Notes under the pieces: generated by a model | The model's input: only the letters and a program-made list of their open reading frames with translations | The model's database searches: none | What the model was told of the DNA's origin: nothing | Source of the DNA: Schistocerca nitens | Taxonomy: Eukaryota; Arthropoda; Insecta; Orthoptera; Acrididae | Direction: 5' to 3' | Assembly (NCBI RefSeq): GCF_023898315.1 | Contig: NC_064619.1 | Coordinates: 348,574,650-348,638,649 of the forward strand | Length of the DNA: 64,000 nucleotides | Program-made: the position numbers and the translations under genes | Shown here: piece by piece, positions 9,956-22,307 of the stretch | Layout of the letters: each line of letters starts with the position of its first letter | How positions within the stretch are numbered: position 1 is the first letter of the stretch

Positions 9956-11072
9956 CCCTGGATGTGGATCAACCTCGCAAGGAATCGATAGCGGTCATCG
10001 ATTTTGCCTTTCGAAGTGGTCTTTTCTAAAGTATCCGCTCCTTGACATGTGCCCTAGGAAGTGGTAATATCTTTGGCTGACAATGAAAATCAAACTTCCT
10101 GCGATTCTAATCTCTTCTATAATGGAAGCATTGGTCCTTCTTTCTTTCCTTGGTACACTTAACATCCTCCGTCAATACCACATTTCAAAGGCATCATTTC
10201 AGTTCTTGTCACTAGCTTTCACTTTTCAGATCTCCCGGTAGTGCAAGGACAAAGGAATACCAATGATCACACCAACGCGTTTCGTTGTTTGGGATACAGC
10301 CCGGTTCTGCCAGGCGTTAATGAGTTTAGCCCTTGTGACTCGGCCAAGGATCTTCGTTTTATTTCTGGAACACATTTCCGGTATCATTGATCAGAGATCC
10401 CGTATACATACTACTTTTCACTGCATCTAGGTCTTTTAAACATCCTCAAAGGTGATTTATCTAAAACAATTGCGATTAATAATCATTTGTTTGCTTCTTT
10501 TTCAAGTTCACCTCCTGACCGAAACTTAAGGTTAAAAGTTTTCCCTCTGGTGAGCAGTTTACTAAGGTCTTCCTCACGTCTTACAATGAGCGTAGTCTCA
10601 TCTGCTAAGCATAGATTGTGGATTTTCCAGTCGCCAATTGCAGTTCCACCATCCCAGCCATCCAATGCTCCCCTGACGACATATTCTGCAAAAATGTTGT
10701 AAAACTAAGGTGACGCCATACAATGTTGTCTAACTCCTTTTATTACATCAAAAACCTCCGAGTATTCACCATTGGCCTTTATGACTGTAGTATGACGGGT
10801 AGAAAGACCTTTTAGTAACGATACTAGGCGTTTTGAACCCACTAACTCACTGAATACAACCCACCCAAGATGACACAACTGCCTTTTTGTAATCTAGGAA
10901 ACAAACGATGAAGGCAAGCGCACACAACTCCGGGTATTTTCATATCATCTGTCTCATATTCAAGACCGTCCCCGCATAAAATCTGCAACTTTTGCAGAAA
11001 TCTGGGAGTCCAGCAGTTTCTTTCGGGGTTGATTCATTAGGTTCAGGAAGACTTCCCTAACACGCGATGTTA

Positions 11073-11460
11073 TTGTAAGTACATAAAACTGCAACCAGCT
11101 ACTTTTTCAAATGTTATTTATAATTCCATGAACCGGTTTTCGAACCTTTACAGGTTGATCTTCAGATAATTTTCGGATGTTACATCATTATTTCTAGCAT
11201 GATGCTGGGTGCTGGCTCTGTGACAAGAATATAGAATACGCTTTAATTTATCGCCATTACTAGTATTTACCTGTCATGGCGATACATTAAAGTGTGTTCC
11301 ATCTTCTTGTCACAGAACCAGAAATATTGATGTAACAATGATGTAACATCCATAAAACTTCCTGAATATGAATCTGAAAAGATGGGAAAACAGGTTCGTG
11401 GAATAATAACTAACATTTCAAAAAAGTGACTGGTTGCAGTTTTATATTCTTACATTCAAT
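11073..11460. mobile_element. Foldback element FB1 with hammerhead-like arm
   Basis: Two inverted arms of about 180 bp (about 11080-11262 and 11272-11455) fold over a ~10-base centre. Outer arm text ATAAAACTGCAACCAG on the left is matched by its reverse complement on the right, and the inner text TCTGTGACAAGAA is mirrored too. It has no ORF. It interrupts the RT of the LINE at 9956-12730. On the minus strand the left arm holds CUGAAGA, a hairpin AACC/GGUU, GAAAA and a palindromic ACCGGU (11129-11170), which is a hammerhead-like order. Confidence 0.75.
11129..11170 (-). ncRNA. Degenerate hammerhead-like module in FB1 left arm
   Basis: Perfect CUGAAGA box, stem II AACC-UGUAAA-GGUU, then CGAAAACCGGUUC. 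The first stem II pair is lost and stem I pairing is poor, so it is probably inactive. The right-arm equivalent near 11373-11400 is shortened. Confidence 0.4.
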
Positions 11461-12227
11461 TAACAGTCACGAATTCTAAAATATCTGTAACGGATAAGCT
11501 AAATCTGCTATATTAATACTACAGTCCTGTAACTGGAGCAGTCTCTAACTGATCCTTTTTCGTGCAGAGGAATAACAACATATGTAGTCCAGTCTTTAGG
11601 CCACTCACCAGCCTTCCACACCGTATTACATATTAAATGTAAAGCACACGCCCCTTCCTCTTCCAACGCAATCAGCATTTCTCTCTAAATATAACCCGTA
11701 TCTCAGGATTTGTTGTTTTTCAAATGCTTGATGGTGTTTGAGATTCCAGAAAATATAATATCAGTTTCTGTGTCTCCTCCTGTAAAAATATTCTCTTCCT
11801 CGATGTTATTTCCTTTCCAATACGTTGTTTCACAGAGTCGTTTCCACCTGACTATCGCTGTTTCTTTGTCACTAATGGTAGTGGTATCTACATCTTATGT
11901 CACCCACGTGCGCGGTCTGAACTCTCGGGAATTGCTATTTATCATCTGGCCGAGGTTACGTCTCTCATTTAGCATTTGATACTTCATCACAAATACTCGT
12001 AAGACACTGTGTCTCGTCAGTTCGGCAGCTACGCTGTATTTTGCAGCAAAGTACTTTTTATGCTTCTTAACATTGATGAGTTTGCACTCCATGTTTCTTC
12101 CGTGTGCTCCGCTCTTCGAGCAGGAGTAAAGTAGTGTTTCAAATCCAGGGATACTTTGCTTGAAGGATCTTAGTAAACTGTTACGGACGGGACCAACTGA
12201 ATATTTTCTTCAGTTTGTCCTATGTAT

Positions 12228-12246
12228 GGGGGGGGGGGGGGGGGGG
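12228..12246. repeat. Poly-G run (19 G)
   Basis: Nineteen consecutive G residues on the plus strand inside the LINE relic, continuing as AGGG. It could be a replication-slippage product or a sequencing-prone homopolymer. Confidence 0.9.
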
Positions 12247-12730
12247 AGGGACGCTACTCCTTCGTCTGTAACACAAATCTGTCTTATTCTTGTCTTCATG
12301 ACCAGTTTGAGTTATATCTGCTTTTTCATGGATACAATAGTGCACTCCGTGCCACAGTCTATACCAGGATAGGTCTCGCAACCCAGGGCCGAATCACGCC
12401 AAAGTTCACTCACGTAAAGAAAGTCACTGAGATTTGTAACCTTACCTGCAGAATAAAGCCGTTTGTAGAGATTCGTGAACCATACTGGAAAAAGGTATTA
12501 CATATAGAGAAGTTGTCAGTCAAACAAAATTCAAGCAACCGCTCTCCATGTTCATTCTTCACAGCCGAGCCATAAAATCCGACAGGTCTTACGTTTTCAT
12601 CGCCTCTAACCTCTCCTATCTTCGCATTAAAATCACCCTGTATGAATAATATTTCTTTTGCAGGTATCTTGCTGATGTCTTTGTATAGAAACCGACAATA
12701 TTTCTTAATACCTGTGCCCTATGCCGCTCT

Positions 12731-13329
12731 GTCTAGTAAAGCTATGTCTCATGGATTATTTTAATTAAGTGATGTAAATTATTTTTCTGTTTCAAGATGC
12801 TCGATTAGAGCAATTTATGAACTATTACGTTCATCTGAGTTAATTATACATGTACATGTTTTTCTAGCACTTTGCAGTTATTTTCTTCTGTGAAAATATA
12901 TTACTGATTTCTATCTGTGGAAGAAACATTAGTATCTTACTATTGATCTGTGGAGCAAAGAGCTTAGTTCCAATATAGAAGCGAAACGGTCAGATAGTAT
13001 CCTGGTTGATATATCTAAAATCATGCAGTATTTATAAGACAGATATATGATAGTTATTATAACACTAACATATGGTAAGATGGTACACATTTCAAGTAAT
13101 CATAAAAACAGTAGGGACGTTAAAGTGTGTTGTGTAGGTTACTACGACTGACTATTCGTGCTTTAATCTGTTCTCTTTCTTGTTTGTCTTTTGAATCCGT
13201 GGGCCAGCGTTATATGTATTGCTTCTCATCTCCCTTGCACACTGCGTTGTGCTGTAATGAATACCAGATGGAAGACTCTCTGGCAGTGCTAGTGGTCTGA
13301 GTGTGCCGCCTCATAGACGCCCCTGACAC
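12731..13329. other. AT-rich, nothing recognised
   Basis: No coding, RNA or repeat signature seen. Confidence 0.4.
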
Positions 13330-13780
13330 TCTCATATAAATAACCCTACGTATAACCGACTGGGCTGGAGCATTTGTGAGAACGTATGTTATGCAGGAAC
13401 GGAGTGGGGAAAAAAAGACAGCGTGGCGTGTGCACGATCGTGCCAACGGCAGAGTGGAGGAGCAGCAGCAGCGGCAGCGCAAACATAGGAACGCTCTCAG
13501 CGCCGCGAACAAAAAGCGTGGGAAACAAACGACGGGCGGGTGAGGCTCTGCACTGCACTGCGCAGACAGCACCCCGGAGGCGGCAGCCGGCGTCTGTCTG
13601 CAGCAGCAGCAGCAGCCAGACGGGAGCAGCTACCAGGCAGCCACGCAGCGGAGGGCCAGCGGCGATGCTGGAGGACCGCTGGTCTGTCAGAGCTGGCCGC
13701 CAGCACGTGGGGCGCTGCCCACCTGTACCGGATACGTGTGATCCGCCCTCCAGGAACGTCTCTTTACGTAACGACCTGTC
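13330..13780 (+). promoter_or_regulatory. GC/CpG-rich block with TATA-like box: candidate promoter or first exon
   Basis: A TATA-like CATATAAATAA at about 13335-13345 precedes about 400 bases of GC- and CpG-rich sequence with CAG repeats (about 13600-13615), in otherwise AT-rich DNA. Open frames run through it on both strands (for example 13386-13973), but they show no domain, are biased to Arg, Ser, Gly and Ala, and may only reflect base composition. It could be a 5' UTR/first exon, an LTR or a regulatory island. There is no splice or transcript evidence. Confidence 0.3.
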
Positions 13781-13924
13781 GATACTGAAAGCAATGGAAG
13801 TTGAAAAGCTTACACTCAGCATGAACGTCGATTCACACTGTACGTCGCCTCTCGGCATCGAATGGAGATGTAGAAATAACTTGTCCCATGGAAGCGTGTG
13901 GGTACCTTACCGTTCATACCATGT

Positions 13925-14480
13925 ATGTTTGACCTTACGGACAGTGTTAATAGGTACCTCAGACTATTCGTAGATGATGCAGTAACCTGTAACGAAATTC
14001 TTTCTGATAAAAGCTGCGACAACGTTCACCGACATCTTGCAGTAACCTGCAACGAAATACTTTCTGATCAAAGCTGCAACAATGTTCACTGAGATCTTGA
14101 TACGATTTAAAATTTGTTCAAAGACTGGCAACCTGTTTAACTTTCAGATATTTAAAATTGTGCAATTCGCAAAACGAAGTAAACCTAGTGCCCTGTGATC
14201 ACAATAACGGGACATAGTTTGAATCGGCCAGCTCATGTAAATACTTGTGTGTTACAATTTGTGGGGATATGAAACGGAACAATCATATTGGGTCTGTCGT
14301 AGGTAAGGCAGGTGACCGACGCCATCCTCTGGCAGCAGACTAGAGAAACGCTGTCTCTCTACAAAGGGGATTGTTTGAACCATTCGTACGACCAACCTCA
14401 GAATATTGCTCAACTGTAAGGAAATCCTACGTAGGGGTACTACGACAGTTCTGACACAGAGTGCATTGCTCCCCCACCCC
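13925..14480 (+). pseudogene. I/Jockey-like LINE reverse transcriptase relic
   Basis: The frame at 13940-14092 reads NRYLRLFVDDAVTCNEILSD, with FVDD as the catalytic box. About 200 bases later another frame reads GDMKRNNHIGSVVGKAGDR, then FEPFVRPTSEYCSTV, the connection region of I/Jockey-type LINEs. Frameshifts lie between the pieces and no 3' tail is recognised. It resembles the LINE ends at 50.1 and 57.4 kb. Confidence 0.6.
13979..14098 (+). repeat. Tandem 60-bp duplication inside the RT relic
   Basis: Units 13979-14038 and 14039-14098 differ at about nine positions. The period is 60 bp, so the repeat keeps frame and doubles 20 residues (AVTCNEILSD...) right after the catalytic box. It is not expected in a functional RT. 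Confidence 0.85.
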
Positions 14481-17400
14481 CATTCTCCATAGGCAAATTA
14501 CTCTCCGTATAAAATGGCGGGAAATTCAAAAACTGATGGGGAAAGCTAGATAGGCCAGTTAGGCTGTTGGATTTTCCCCCTGCACCATGACGTCACTGTG
14601 GAAGTAGGGCTGTTGTAAGTGTAGATTGGTGGGAAATCAAAGATAGGCATTATCTAGCTGATGGAAGCATATTATTGGTCTAAGTATGGAATCCAAGATG
14701 GATGACCTGGAACATGAGTGCAGCCTGTGCAGTTGGCAGGTTTCCTGGATTTGTCCAGCCCTCTTGCCAGTGTAAGCTTGCATGGGCTGCTGTTCGTCGC
14801 CAGGACGCAAGTCCACTGCAGCTCCATACCTGGCCCTTAAGCAAAAGACACGTTCCTCCTGACAGTTCGTTCGTGTCCACTACATACGCAGTTTTTTCAC
14901 CCTACCAGTAGTAATCAGTCTATACTTGCCTGCTGACATCTTTCAGCGACATAGAATTCACTGTATGTGTTGACCCATAGCTATTATTCACGACTATTTT
15001 ACTCATTAAAATTCAGTGTTCTTTTCTTTCTAAAGCAGCCTTATTCTTCATCCTGCAATATCTGCCAAATAACAATTTTTATGTGCTTTTAGTTGAGCAC
15101 GTATTTCATGCAAACCAACTGGAGAAATAACAGACTTAGTAATGTCATCTGTTGATTCTCTTTGTGTGGAACTGCTGTTTATAGGTGTAACACCTGCAGA
15201 TATAGGTACAGCACACATACCCACACCTATACACACATCTAACGCCTCTTTATCATGAACTGCGTGTTACAATACATACTTGACCATACCACATAACAAC
15301 AGTTTAAAGTTGCTTCGTCATAGAGTGAATCTCTCTAAAGTGATCCGTATTCCACCATACAAGCCACACAAGTTTCCTACACTTCAGTACTTTAGGTAAA
15401 TATTACAAACACTGTGTTGGGTTTTGAGATTTAATCTCATTGTATCAGCCTGAAAGATGTTGACACAGGATATACTGTTGCTGTTGCAGACATATCCTCT
15501 ACATCAGGGAGATGCTGAGCTGGGGGAGAAATAAAATAAAACCGTGAGAACTCATAAGAACGTACGTACATAATGAGTCATAATAATAAACTTTTAGAAA
15601 GAGATGAATGAGATATTACTCACATCTAGCTGTGCGAGTCAGTTTTTTCTAACTGAATGTGGCATATTTTTGATGTCGCTTCCTGACAATGATCACCTTT
15701 TCACTATGACGTACAGAGAAAAAGTGATGATTCCACTTTATGGCTTGTCAGACTGGTTGCTCAGGATAAGTGATGCATTAGACGACTGCAGCATCACAGA
15801 AATTGCAGTGGGTAGTGTTGCAAGATACATCTGTATCTCTACGTCTACCATTATGGATCGCCATCTTGGAATTTAAATTTCATTTATGACATCTGGGAGT
15901 ATCATCTTGACTGCTGCACACATAGAGGTAGAGTGTTACATTGTTTTCTGTAATGTGAAGTATCTGGCTGTAACACTGGGGTTTGTTTATGAGAATGTCT
16001 ACATATAGACATACTATATCATTGTAATTAGGTAGTAGCAATATGATAATTCCCTAGATGTGTGTATCACACGAACAGCAGGAAATGTGGCTGTGTTACA
16101 AGTCTTGAATCATCCATCATTGGTTTGAAGTGCATAAATTTCACTGTAGTGATAGTATAAAAGTTCAAGTCGAGGCGATCCTGCTACCTACTATATTAAA
16201 TCTGTGGTACTGGATATGGGGTGGAGCAGTTATGTATTGATGAACTGTGGGAAAGCATTATTGTGGAAAGCTGTATCAAACACCGGAAACAATTTTGTCT
16301 GTAGCATCAGGTATATTATCGATCAGCTAGCATGTAAATCTAGTCTTTCAGTTTCAAAGGTGTAGCAATTTTGAGTCAGTGCTTGGAATTATTGAGATTC
16401 TACCAGCACTATATGTACATTACTGAGATCTACCATAAAAGTGTGTGGTCGTAGTGGCACAGAAGTTGAGAATTGTGACATGGATTTACTAGCCCTACAG
16501 CTAGCTGGGAACTTATTTTAATGCATAGTGTGAATGTAATGCCTAATACTTCAGTTAATTCATCCTGGGGCCTACTGTTTGAACCTATGGAATCATACAC
16601 TACAGGTAGTCTACTAACTACACCACGCTTACCACAGGTCTTCCTGCGCAAGATCTCCTAAATTGACAATGATTTGAGGAGCATTCTAATTCATGAAATT
16701 CATCTGCTGTGCATGCTTGATGAGCCGTGTATGGCTCTCGTTGATGCCATTCATAGCTTGTCATCTTGCAATAGCGAGAGTGGCGTCTCTTTTTCTTAGT
16801 CTCTTCACTGTAACCACTACGTTTTGCTCTCCTTGTCTGTCCGTGAGTGGCAGCAACAGCTCTTATCAATAGCGTGTACTGTGGTACCATCTTTGGAGCG
16901 GCACTTAATATTTCCAGGTCATCGTGTCTCCAGTGCAGCTGACTTGGGACAGAGCAGCAGTGAGCACCGGACAGCCAGTACTAGCCCGACCGCTGGCGAC
17001 GTCCACCAGTCGAAGTGTCCTCGTGCCAATAAGTTGTCAGTCGACGATTTATACTGGGATCTTTTCCGTGCCTGACTTGAGTGGGGACCACCGTTGGTTG
17101 GTCGTTTGGCCAATCGTCGCAGCGGACGATGTGCATTTGGTTTCCGACCGCTTCTGTTTTCTCTGTGTTTGTGCCGACTTACAATTTGTCCGTGTTGATT
17201 GAGAGTGACTGGTTTTAGTATTGTGAGTTGTTGGCGGAACTGTTTTCCGGATCCGTGTGTATCTTGTGCTTTTGAATGAGCAGTTATTTTAATCTGTTCG
17301 CCTCTTCGCCCGTGCCTAAAAATATTCTATGGTTGTACCGGTGATCGGACGTTGGGCGGATTGGTTAGTCGGTCGGTCGGCGCTTCAGCTACCCCTAGTG

Positions 17401-17539
17401 TCAATTGCCATCCTGTTACGTGAGTACAACTCATGGTTGTCTATCTCACTGCTTACACAGCTGTACTCACCTTCCTCAGGTTGATCCAGGGAGCACTGTC
17501 TGTGGATCATTCCGTCTTATTTGGACAAGTTGTCATAAT
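14481..17539. other. Unassigned 3 kb
   Basis: Only short open frames without recognisable domains (for example 15604-15876 plus). The part from about 16890 to 17420 is richer in GC and could be promoter-like or part of a repeat that continues into the tandem array at 17540. Nothing can be named. Confidence 0.35.
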
Positions 17540-18240
17540 TGTTGAAAACTTACTCTAATGTTTTAACATGTTATTGCCTGCCCCACTTGTAATTCCGGCC
17601 TGCAGCCATTAATTGTTTGTAACACACCTTGTGGCCTTCATCCGACCAATTATTTTCAATTTTCTCTTAATAAGCCATGCAGCCGTCACTATAGGCTGCT
17701 ACAGTTGGTTGAGATTGTTTCAAAAAGGTTTTAGTATTTTAACATGAAACTGCCTTCCTTACTTGTAATTCGGGCCTTCAGCCGCTGAGTATTCTGAAAA
17801 TTGCTTGTGGCCTTCAGCCCACAATAATTTTGAATCCTATCTTAATCGGCCTTAAGCCGTTAATTGTTTGTAAAATTGCTTGTGGCCTTCAGCCGACAAA
17901 TAATTTTCAATTCTGTTTTAGTGAAGCCTTTATCCTTCAATACAGCTTGTTACAAGTTATTAAGATTATTAGAAAGGGTTTTAGTATTTTTAGAGTATAA
18001 TTGTACACCTTATTTGTAATTCAGGCCTTCAGCCCTTGTGTATTCTGAAACTGCTTTTGGCCTTCAGCCCACGAATAATTTTCGGCCTTATTAATCAGGC
18101 CTTCAGCCGTTGATTGTGTGTAACATTGTTTGTAGCCTTCAGCCGACAATAACTTCCAATTTTTCTAATAAAGCTTTCAGCCGTATGTGTAGTAAAATGA
18201 TTTAAAAATGATTGTTGAGAGTATTGCCTTTTTTAAAATA
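17540..18240 (+). repeat. Nested tandem array with GGCCTTCAGCC motif
   Basis: The motif GGCCTTCAGCC and close variants occur about a dozen times, roughly every 35-50 bases (for example at 17597, 17632, 17772, 17808, 17846, 17882, 18022, 18058, 18096 and 18133). A longer unit beginning with GGTTTTAGTATTTT and CTTGTAATTC recurs near 17595, 17771 and 18022, giving higher-order spacing of about 175-250 bases. GGC and GCC within the motif can pair as a mini-hairpin. No ORF runs through it. Confidence 0.8.
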
Positions 18241-19332
18241 AGCCGTATGTGTTTTCTGTGCAACCAACGGTAACTGATCAGGCCCCGTCCACACATTTTC
18301 CTGTTTTCCCTGTGCTACCACGTTTCACTTGATGCACGCTATTAGACGTAAGTTCTAAACCAGCAGTATACAGGTGTTGTGTGTAAACATGTAATGCGAA
18401 ATACATCCGGACGCTGATTAGTGTAAATGCTCGATCTGTACGCAGTTGGGTTGCCTGAATAATGGAGTGCAAATCGTTACAGCAGACCTCCCTGTTATGG
18501 TCATCAACAATCATGGCCAGCAAAGTTTTCCAGCGCAAGCGTGTTGTTGAAGGAACCATATTGCACTCATCAGAAAATATCTAGGAATTCTGTGAAAACG
18601 TGTCATGTCTACGTCTGTCGTTTGACATTTGCAATCCAGTACAACGAACTGATTTCCCTCGTCCAGCATTATCGGTTTCCGTGCAACAAGATCCGAATCG
18701 TGCTACGTTGGTATGGCGGAGTAATGCCCACGTTTCCCTAACCCTGTGGTTGACCGTTAATATGAGAGAGACATTGAGTGAGCAAGTTTTCTATTCTTAG
18801 TAGAATTTCAGCAGCTTAGTGATAAGTTCATACCTCAAATACTGCTCCTATTGATGTCTTGACGATCACTTTAGTCTGATCTGAATGCACCCAGACTGCT
18901 ATAGCAAGTAAGCTCTGCATCTTCAGTTTAAGATAAAGTGTAAACAAATTATATAAGATAGCTCTGGAAACCTGTAAGAGTCTGTTGTGGCATGTTTGGT
19001 ACGTCAACTATCCTAAATTCTTTGTAGAACACAGTGTAATTAAGAGGGTTAGGTAAACCCAGGAAATCTGGCAGCAATTCAGTTTGTACTTAGAACAACA
19101 GCCCTACTTCAATACTGTCATCAAAGAAGTGTAGAGGAAAGTCCAATACTGCAACTCGACTATTTTTAATTCTCCACCACTTACTGAATTTCACACCTAT
19201 TTTACAATTTCCTATCACTTTTGGCCTATGTCAAAATGGGTGTGGGAAATGTGGAAAGGGAAACCTGGAAACAGTGCATGATTTTTGGAGTAGAATGAAC
19301 GGGACTGGGGAAATCGGTCAACAATGCACTTT
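18241..19332. other. Unassigned
   Basis: An open frame of 93 codons at 18278-18559 (minus) has no recognisable domain. Nothing else is identifiable. Confidence 0.35.
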
Positions 19333-19545
19333 GGCCTCGCGGGGTAGCCGTGCGATCAAGGGCGTCTTGTCACGTTTCGCTTGGCACCCTCCATCGGTAG
19401 TTCGAGCCCTCCCTTGGGCATGGGTGTGTGTGTTGTCCATAGCGTAAGTTAGCTGAAGTTAGACTAATTAGTCTGTAAGCCTAGGGACCGATGACCTTAG
19501 CAGTTTCGTCCAATAGTCATTACCTCCAATTTCTAATTTCCAACA
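19333..19545 (+). mobile_element. tRNA-derived SINE
   Basis: A tRNA-like head has an A-box GGTAGCCGTGCG near 19352 and a B-box TAGTTCGAGCC near 19397. The SINE body that follows contains CTAGGGACCGATGACC. The same body type occurs at 63540-63712 and as a 3' fragment at 40785-40850. Confidence 0.75.
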
Positions 19546-22307
19546 ATGCACTTTGCACCCGACTGTCACACCAAATGAACTGAAGGAAATACTGAATGTA
19601 TACAAAGCTGGGCAGCATGAATTACCACAGGCTTGTCCGACCCACAGAAAGCTTTCATTGACATGCTGAGCAAGCTGAACAGTAATCCTATAACTAATTT
19701 ACAAATTTTCAAGAGCTACGTTTATGCAATAAATCAAGGATTATATTACCAGCTTTTACTCGTCACTCCTGTAGTACGACGGAAGAGAGTATTAGACTAA
19801 GTACAGGGAGCACAAAGGCGTTTAAGCAATCACTCTTCCCACACTTCGTACGTGAATGGAACGGGAAGAAACCTCAATAACTGAAAGAATTGGACGAACC
19901 CTACTCTATGATCTCTTTAGTGGTCTGCAGGGTATGGCTTTCAATTAGCTCTGGAAGGCAACGTCAACTTCAAAATTTGAAAATGCTAATCAATTGAAGT
20001 CCCAAGAGATGCAGTTAGAGATTTTTATCTCCTAGTAACGCACACACTCGCTCCAATGCAGAGCTATATTTTTAAGGGTGAAACTCGTATCTCTTGTAGT
20101 TGTTCGTGGTATTAAGGGATTTCTCTTTACGTCCAGAGGTGACAGCACACAAAATATATCTACATGTCGCAGCAATAATGGCAATTTGAGTATGAAGCCT
20201 GTTTCTCAATGCGATGCAATTAGCTGTCATGCAATTCATTCGCCCACTCACATTTCCGTGTTTTGTGAAATTTATGTCCAAGCTGGAACATTGATTAACA
20301 GTCGATGGAAATAATTATGCAACTAAAAAGCAATAGGATCACAGTAAAACGAGTGCCAAAGAACGAGGTAAATGTCAAATTCATTTGCATTTTTTGTACA
20401 ACATGCAACTGAAAAGTCAGTTTTACTCCTAGCTCGCTTCCACCCTGCATAGGTTTTGATACAGCTCATAACTTACGATATCAACAGAATCTCAAGGAAA
20501 TACATAGACAGCTCTGGACTTTGTTTTAGCTAGGCTTCATAACTGTAGATCACGGAAGAAGACCCAGGTGCTTCTTTCTTTAATTCCAGTCAATGGTCAC
20601 TAACACGAGTTGTTTACTACCACTGAATGGAATTAAACATACAAATTCTGAACTTCCTATAACATTGTCTTTGTTCGTGACTATGTTGCACATCCAGGCA
20701 TTAATTCAGGTAATGCTACAGTGACACCTTCAGTGGAAGAAGTAATTTATTCTGAAGCGAGTATTATACAATTGAACAACAAAGAGATAACACTGAAATA
20801 TTGTGAAGAAACCTTTAGAATTGGTGTCGTCGACACTGCTATTGTAGTTGATAAAGTCGATATTATAAGCCGTTAACCAAATATAAAATACAGAATTTAA
20901 GTTCCTACTAGTACATACTTTTTCCCTTCCCCCGAAACAATTAATTTCGACCGTTAGTTCAATCAATTTTTCACTGTACAAATGAAGATACAAGTAAGAA
21001 AGACAGAACGTCTACAAAATGTCAATTCTCATAGCTCTGCGCCCAGCAAACTTCCCATATAAAAGTAGTCAGCATATAGTATCCGAATTAAGAAGCTGTC
21101 AGTGGCACAGTTTATTAACAATTTAACGAAATTCATATGAGAGTTTCTTGATAAACGGTGTATGATAAATTTTTTGCTTTGTTCAAAAGAGATAAAATAT
21201 CAAAGAGTTGTCCAAACATTTCAACATATAGGTGTTTATTTCCTATAGAAATTATATTTTCAACAACACACCAAACACTATGTAGGTGGCAATGTGTATA
21301 GCCTTTTTACACACTTTCTAAAACAAATAAAATTAAAAAATGTTTATTGCTCTCTGTTATTCGAGCTGAATTTTTCATGGTTAAAACAGGTTTATATTAA
21401 TGAAAATATTTTATTGATTCACGTTGTTGTTTGCAGATTGTGAACCACTTTTGTAAAACAGCCGCGATAGGAAAATTATCCAAGTCCTGAGGGAACCTCC
21501 AAATATTGTGACACGAAAGCGAAGAAAACAATAATATCAGAGGATTAAAAACACACCAAAGAACTAATTCCCGTACTATAACTTACGTGAATGATATATT
21601 AGCAGGAGACACACCATGACACTATCTCCCCTTCCTACTCCATCTCTCCATACAATGAGTGCTCAAGACTTTCATCCTGAGAACACGATCCTGTCTCCTG
21701 GCTATATCCCACTCTGCTGATGATATTTGTGAATACCACAGTAATAAATGCACTATGGAATATTTTGACATTCAATTCCGTTCTCAGTCGTGCAACTCGT
21801 ATGCTTTTCTCCTTCAGTTGCTTCACTGACACATTAATATGGAGCTGTCCCTTCTTATCCAAAGAGGCACGCTTGTAAACACACTTGTAACGATGGTGTA
21901 CTGTTTTGTGTAACTTTTCAGACTATTCGGATACGCGACACACCTCATGAAAGGCTCTTTTGTTTGCGGTTCCCAATCAGACGCTTGCTGAGAGAATTTG
22001 CTTCGGTCATTATTCTGTTCTGGCGTGTTGTCTATGGTTACGGGTTCGCATTATGTTGCTGCAAATCTGTTGGTTAGATTTATCCGTGCTATTGGCATGA
22101 GCAACAAATTGCAAATGTCACCCGCTACATTTGGGAAGAATGAACTTGCACAAATAATTTAGCAGCTAGGCATGATAACTTTTTGCTCTTATTTGGGAGT
22201 CAGATTGACAACGTAATTTGTTTCTTTGTAGATCTGATCGTGTGTCAAAGTCGACCAGAATATATTGCCATCCATTATCATGCTAGGTACTACAACCCGT
22301 CCTCATA
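19546..22307. other. Unassigned 2.8 kb
   Basis: AT-rich with only short open frames (up to 87 codons) lacking recognised domains. No structured repeats seen. Confidence 0.35.

Larger units (their letters stand above)
9956..12730 (-). pseudogene. RTE-like LINE relic (endonuclease + RT), split by a foldback element
   Basis: Minus-strand fragments come in the correct order for one LINE ORF. Endonuclease: 12660-12550 reads GDFNAKIGEVRGDENVRP, then GERLLEFCLTDNFSICNTFF and YPGIDCGTE. Linker and RT start: 11700-11500 reads KAGEWPKDWTTYVVIPLHEK. RT middle: about 10790-10670 reads FDVIKGVRQHCMASP. Catalytic region: 10665-10483 reads IGDWKIHNLCLADETTL, where the usual YADD is LADE. C-terminal domain: about 10190-9970 reads FEMWYWRRMLSVPRKERRTN and YHFLGHMSRSG. 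Stops and frameshifts are frequent, so the copy is dead. The motif set resembles RTE-type LINEs, but clade assignment is tentative. Confidence 0.8.

Noticed and set aside
13386..13973. 195-codon open frame as a host gene
   Set aside because: Overlapping open frames on both strands, composition-driven residues, no domain, and the 3' part runs into a LINE relic.
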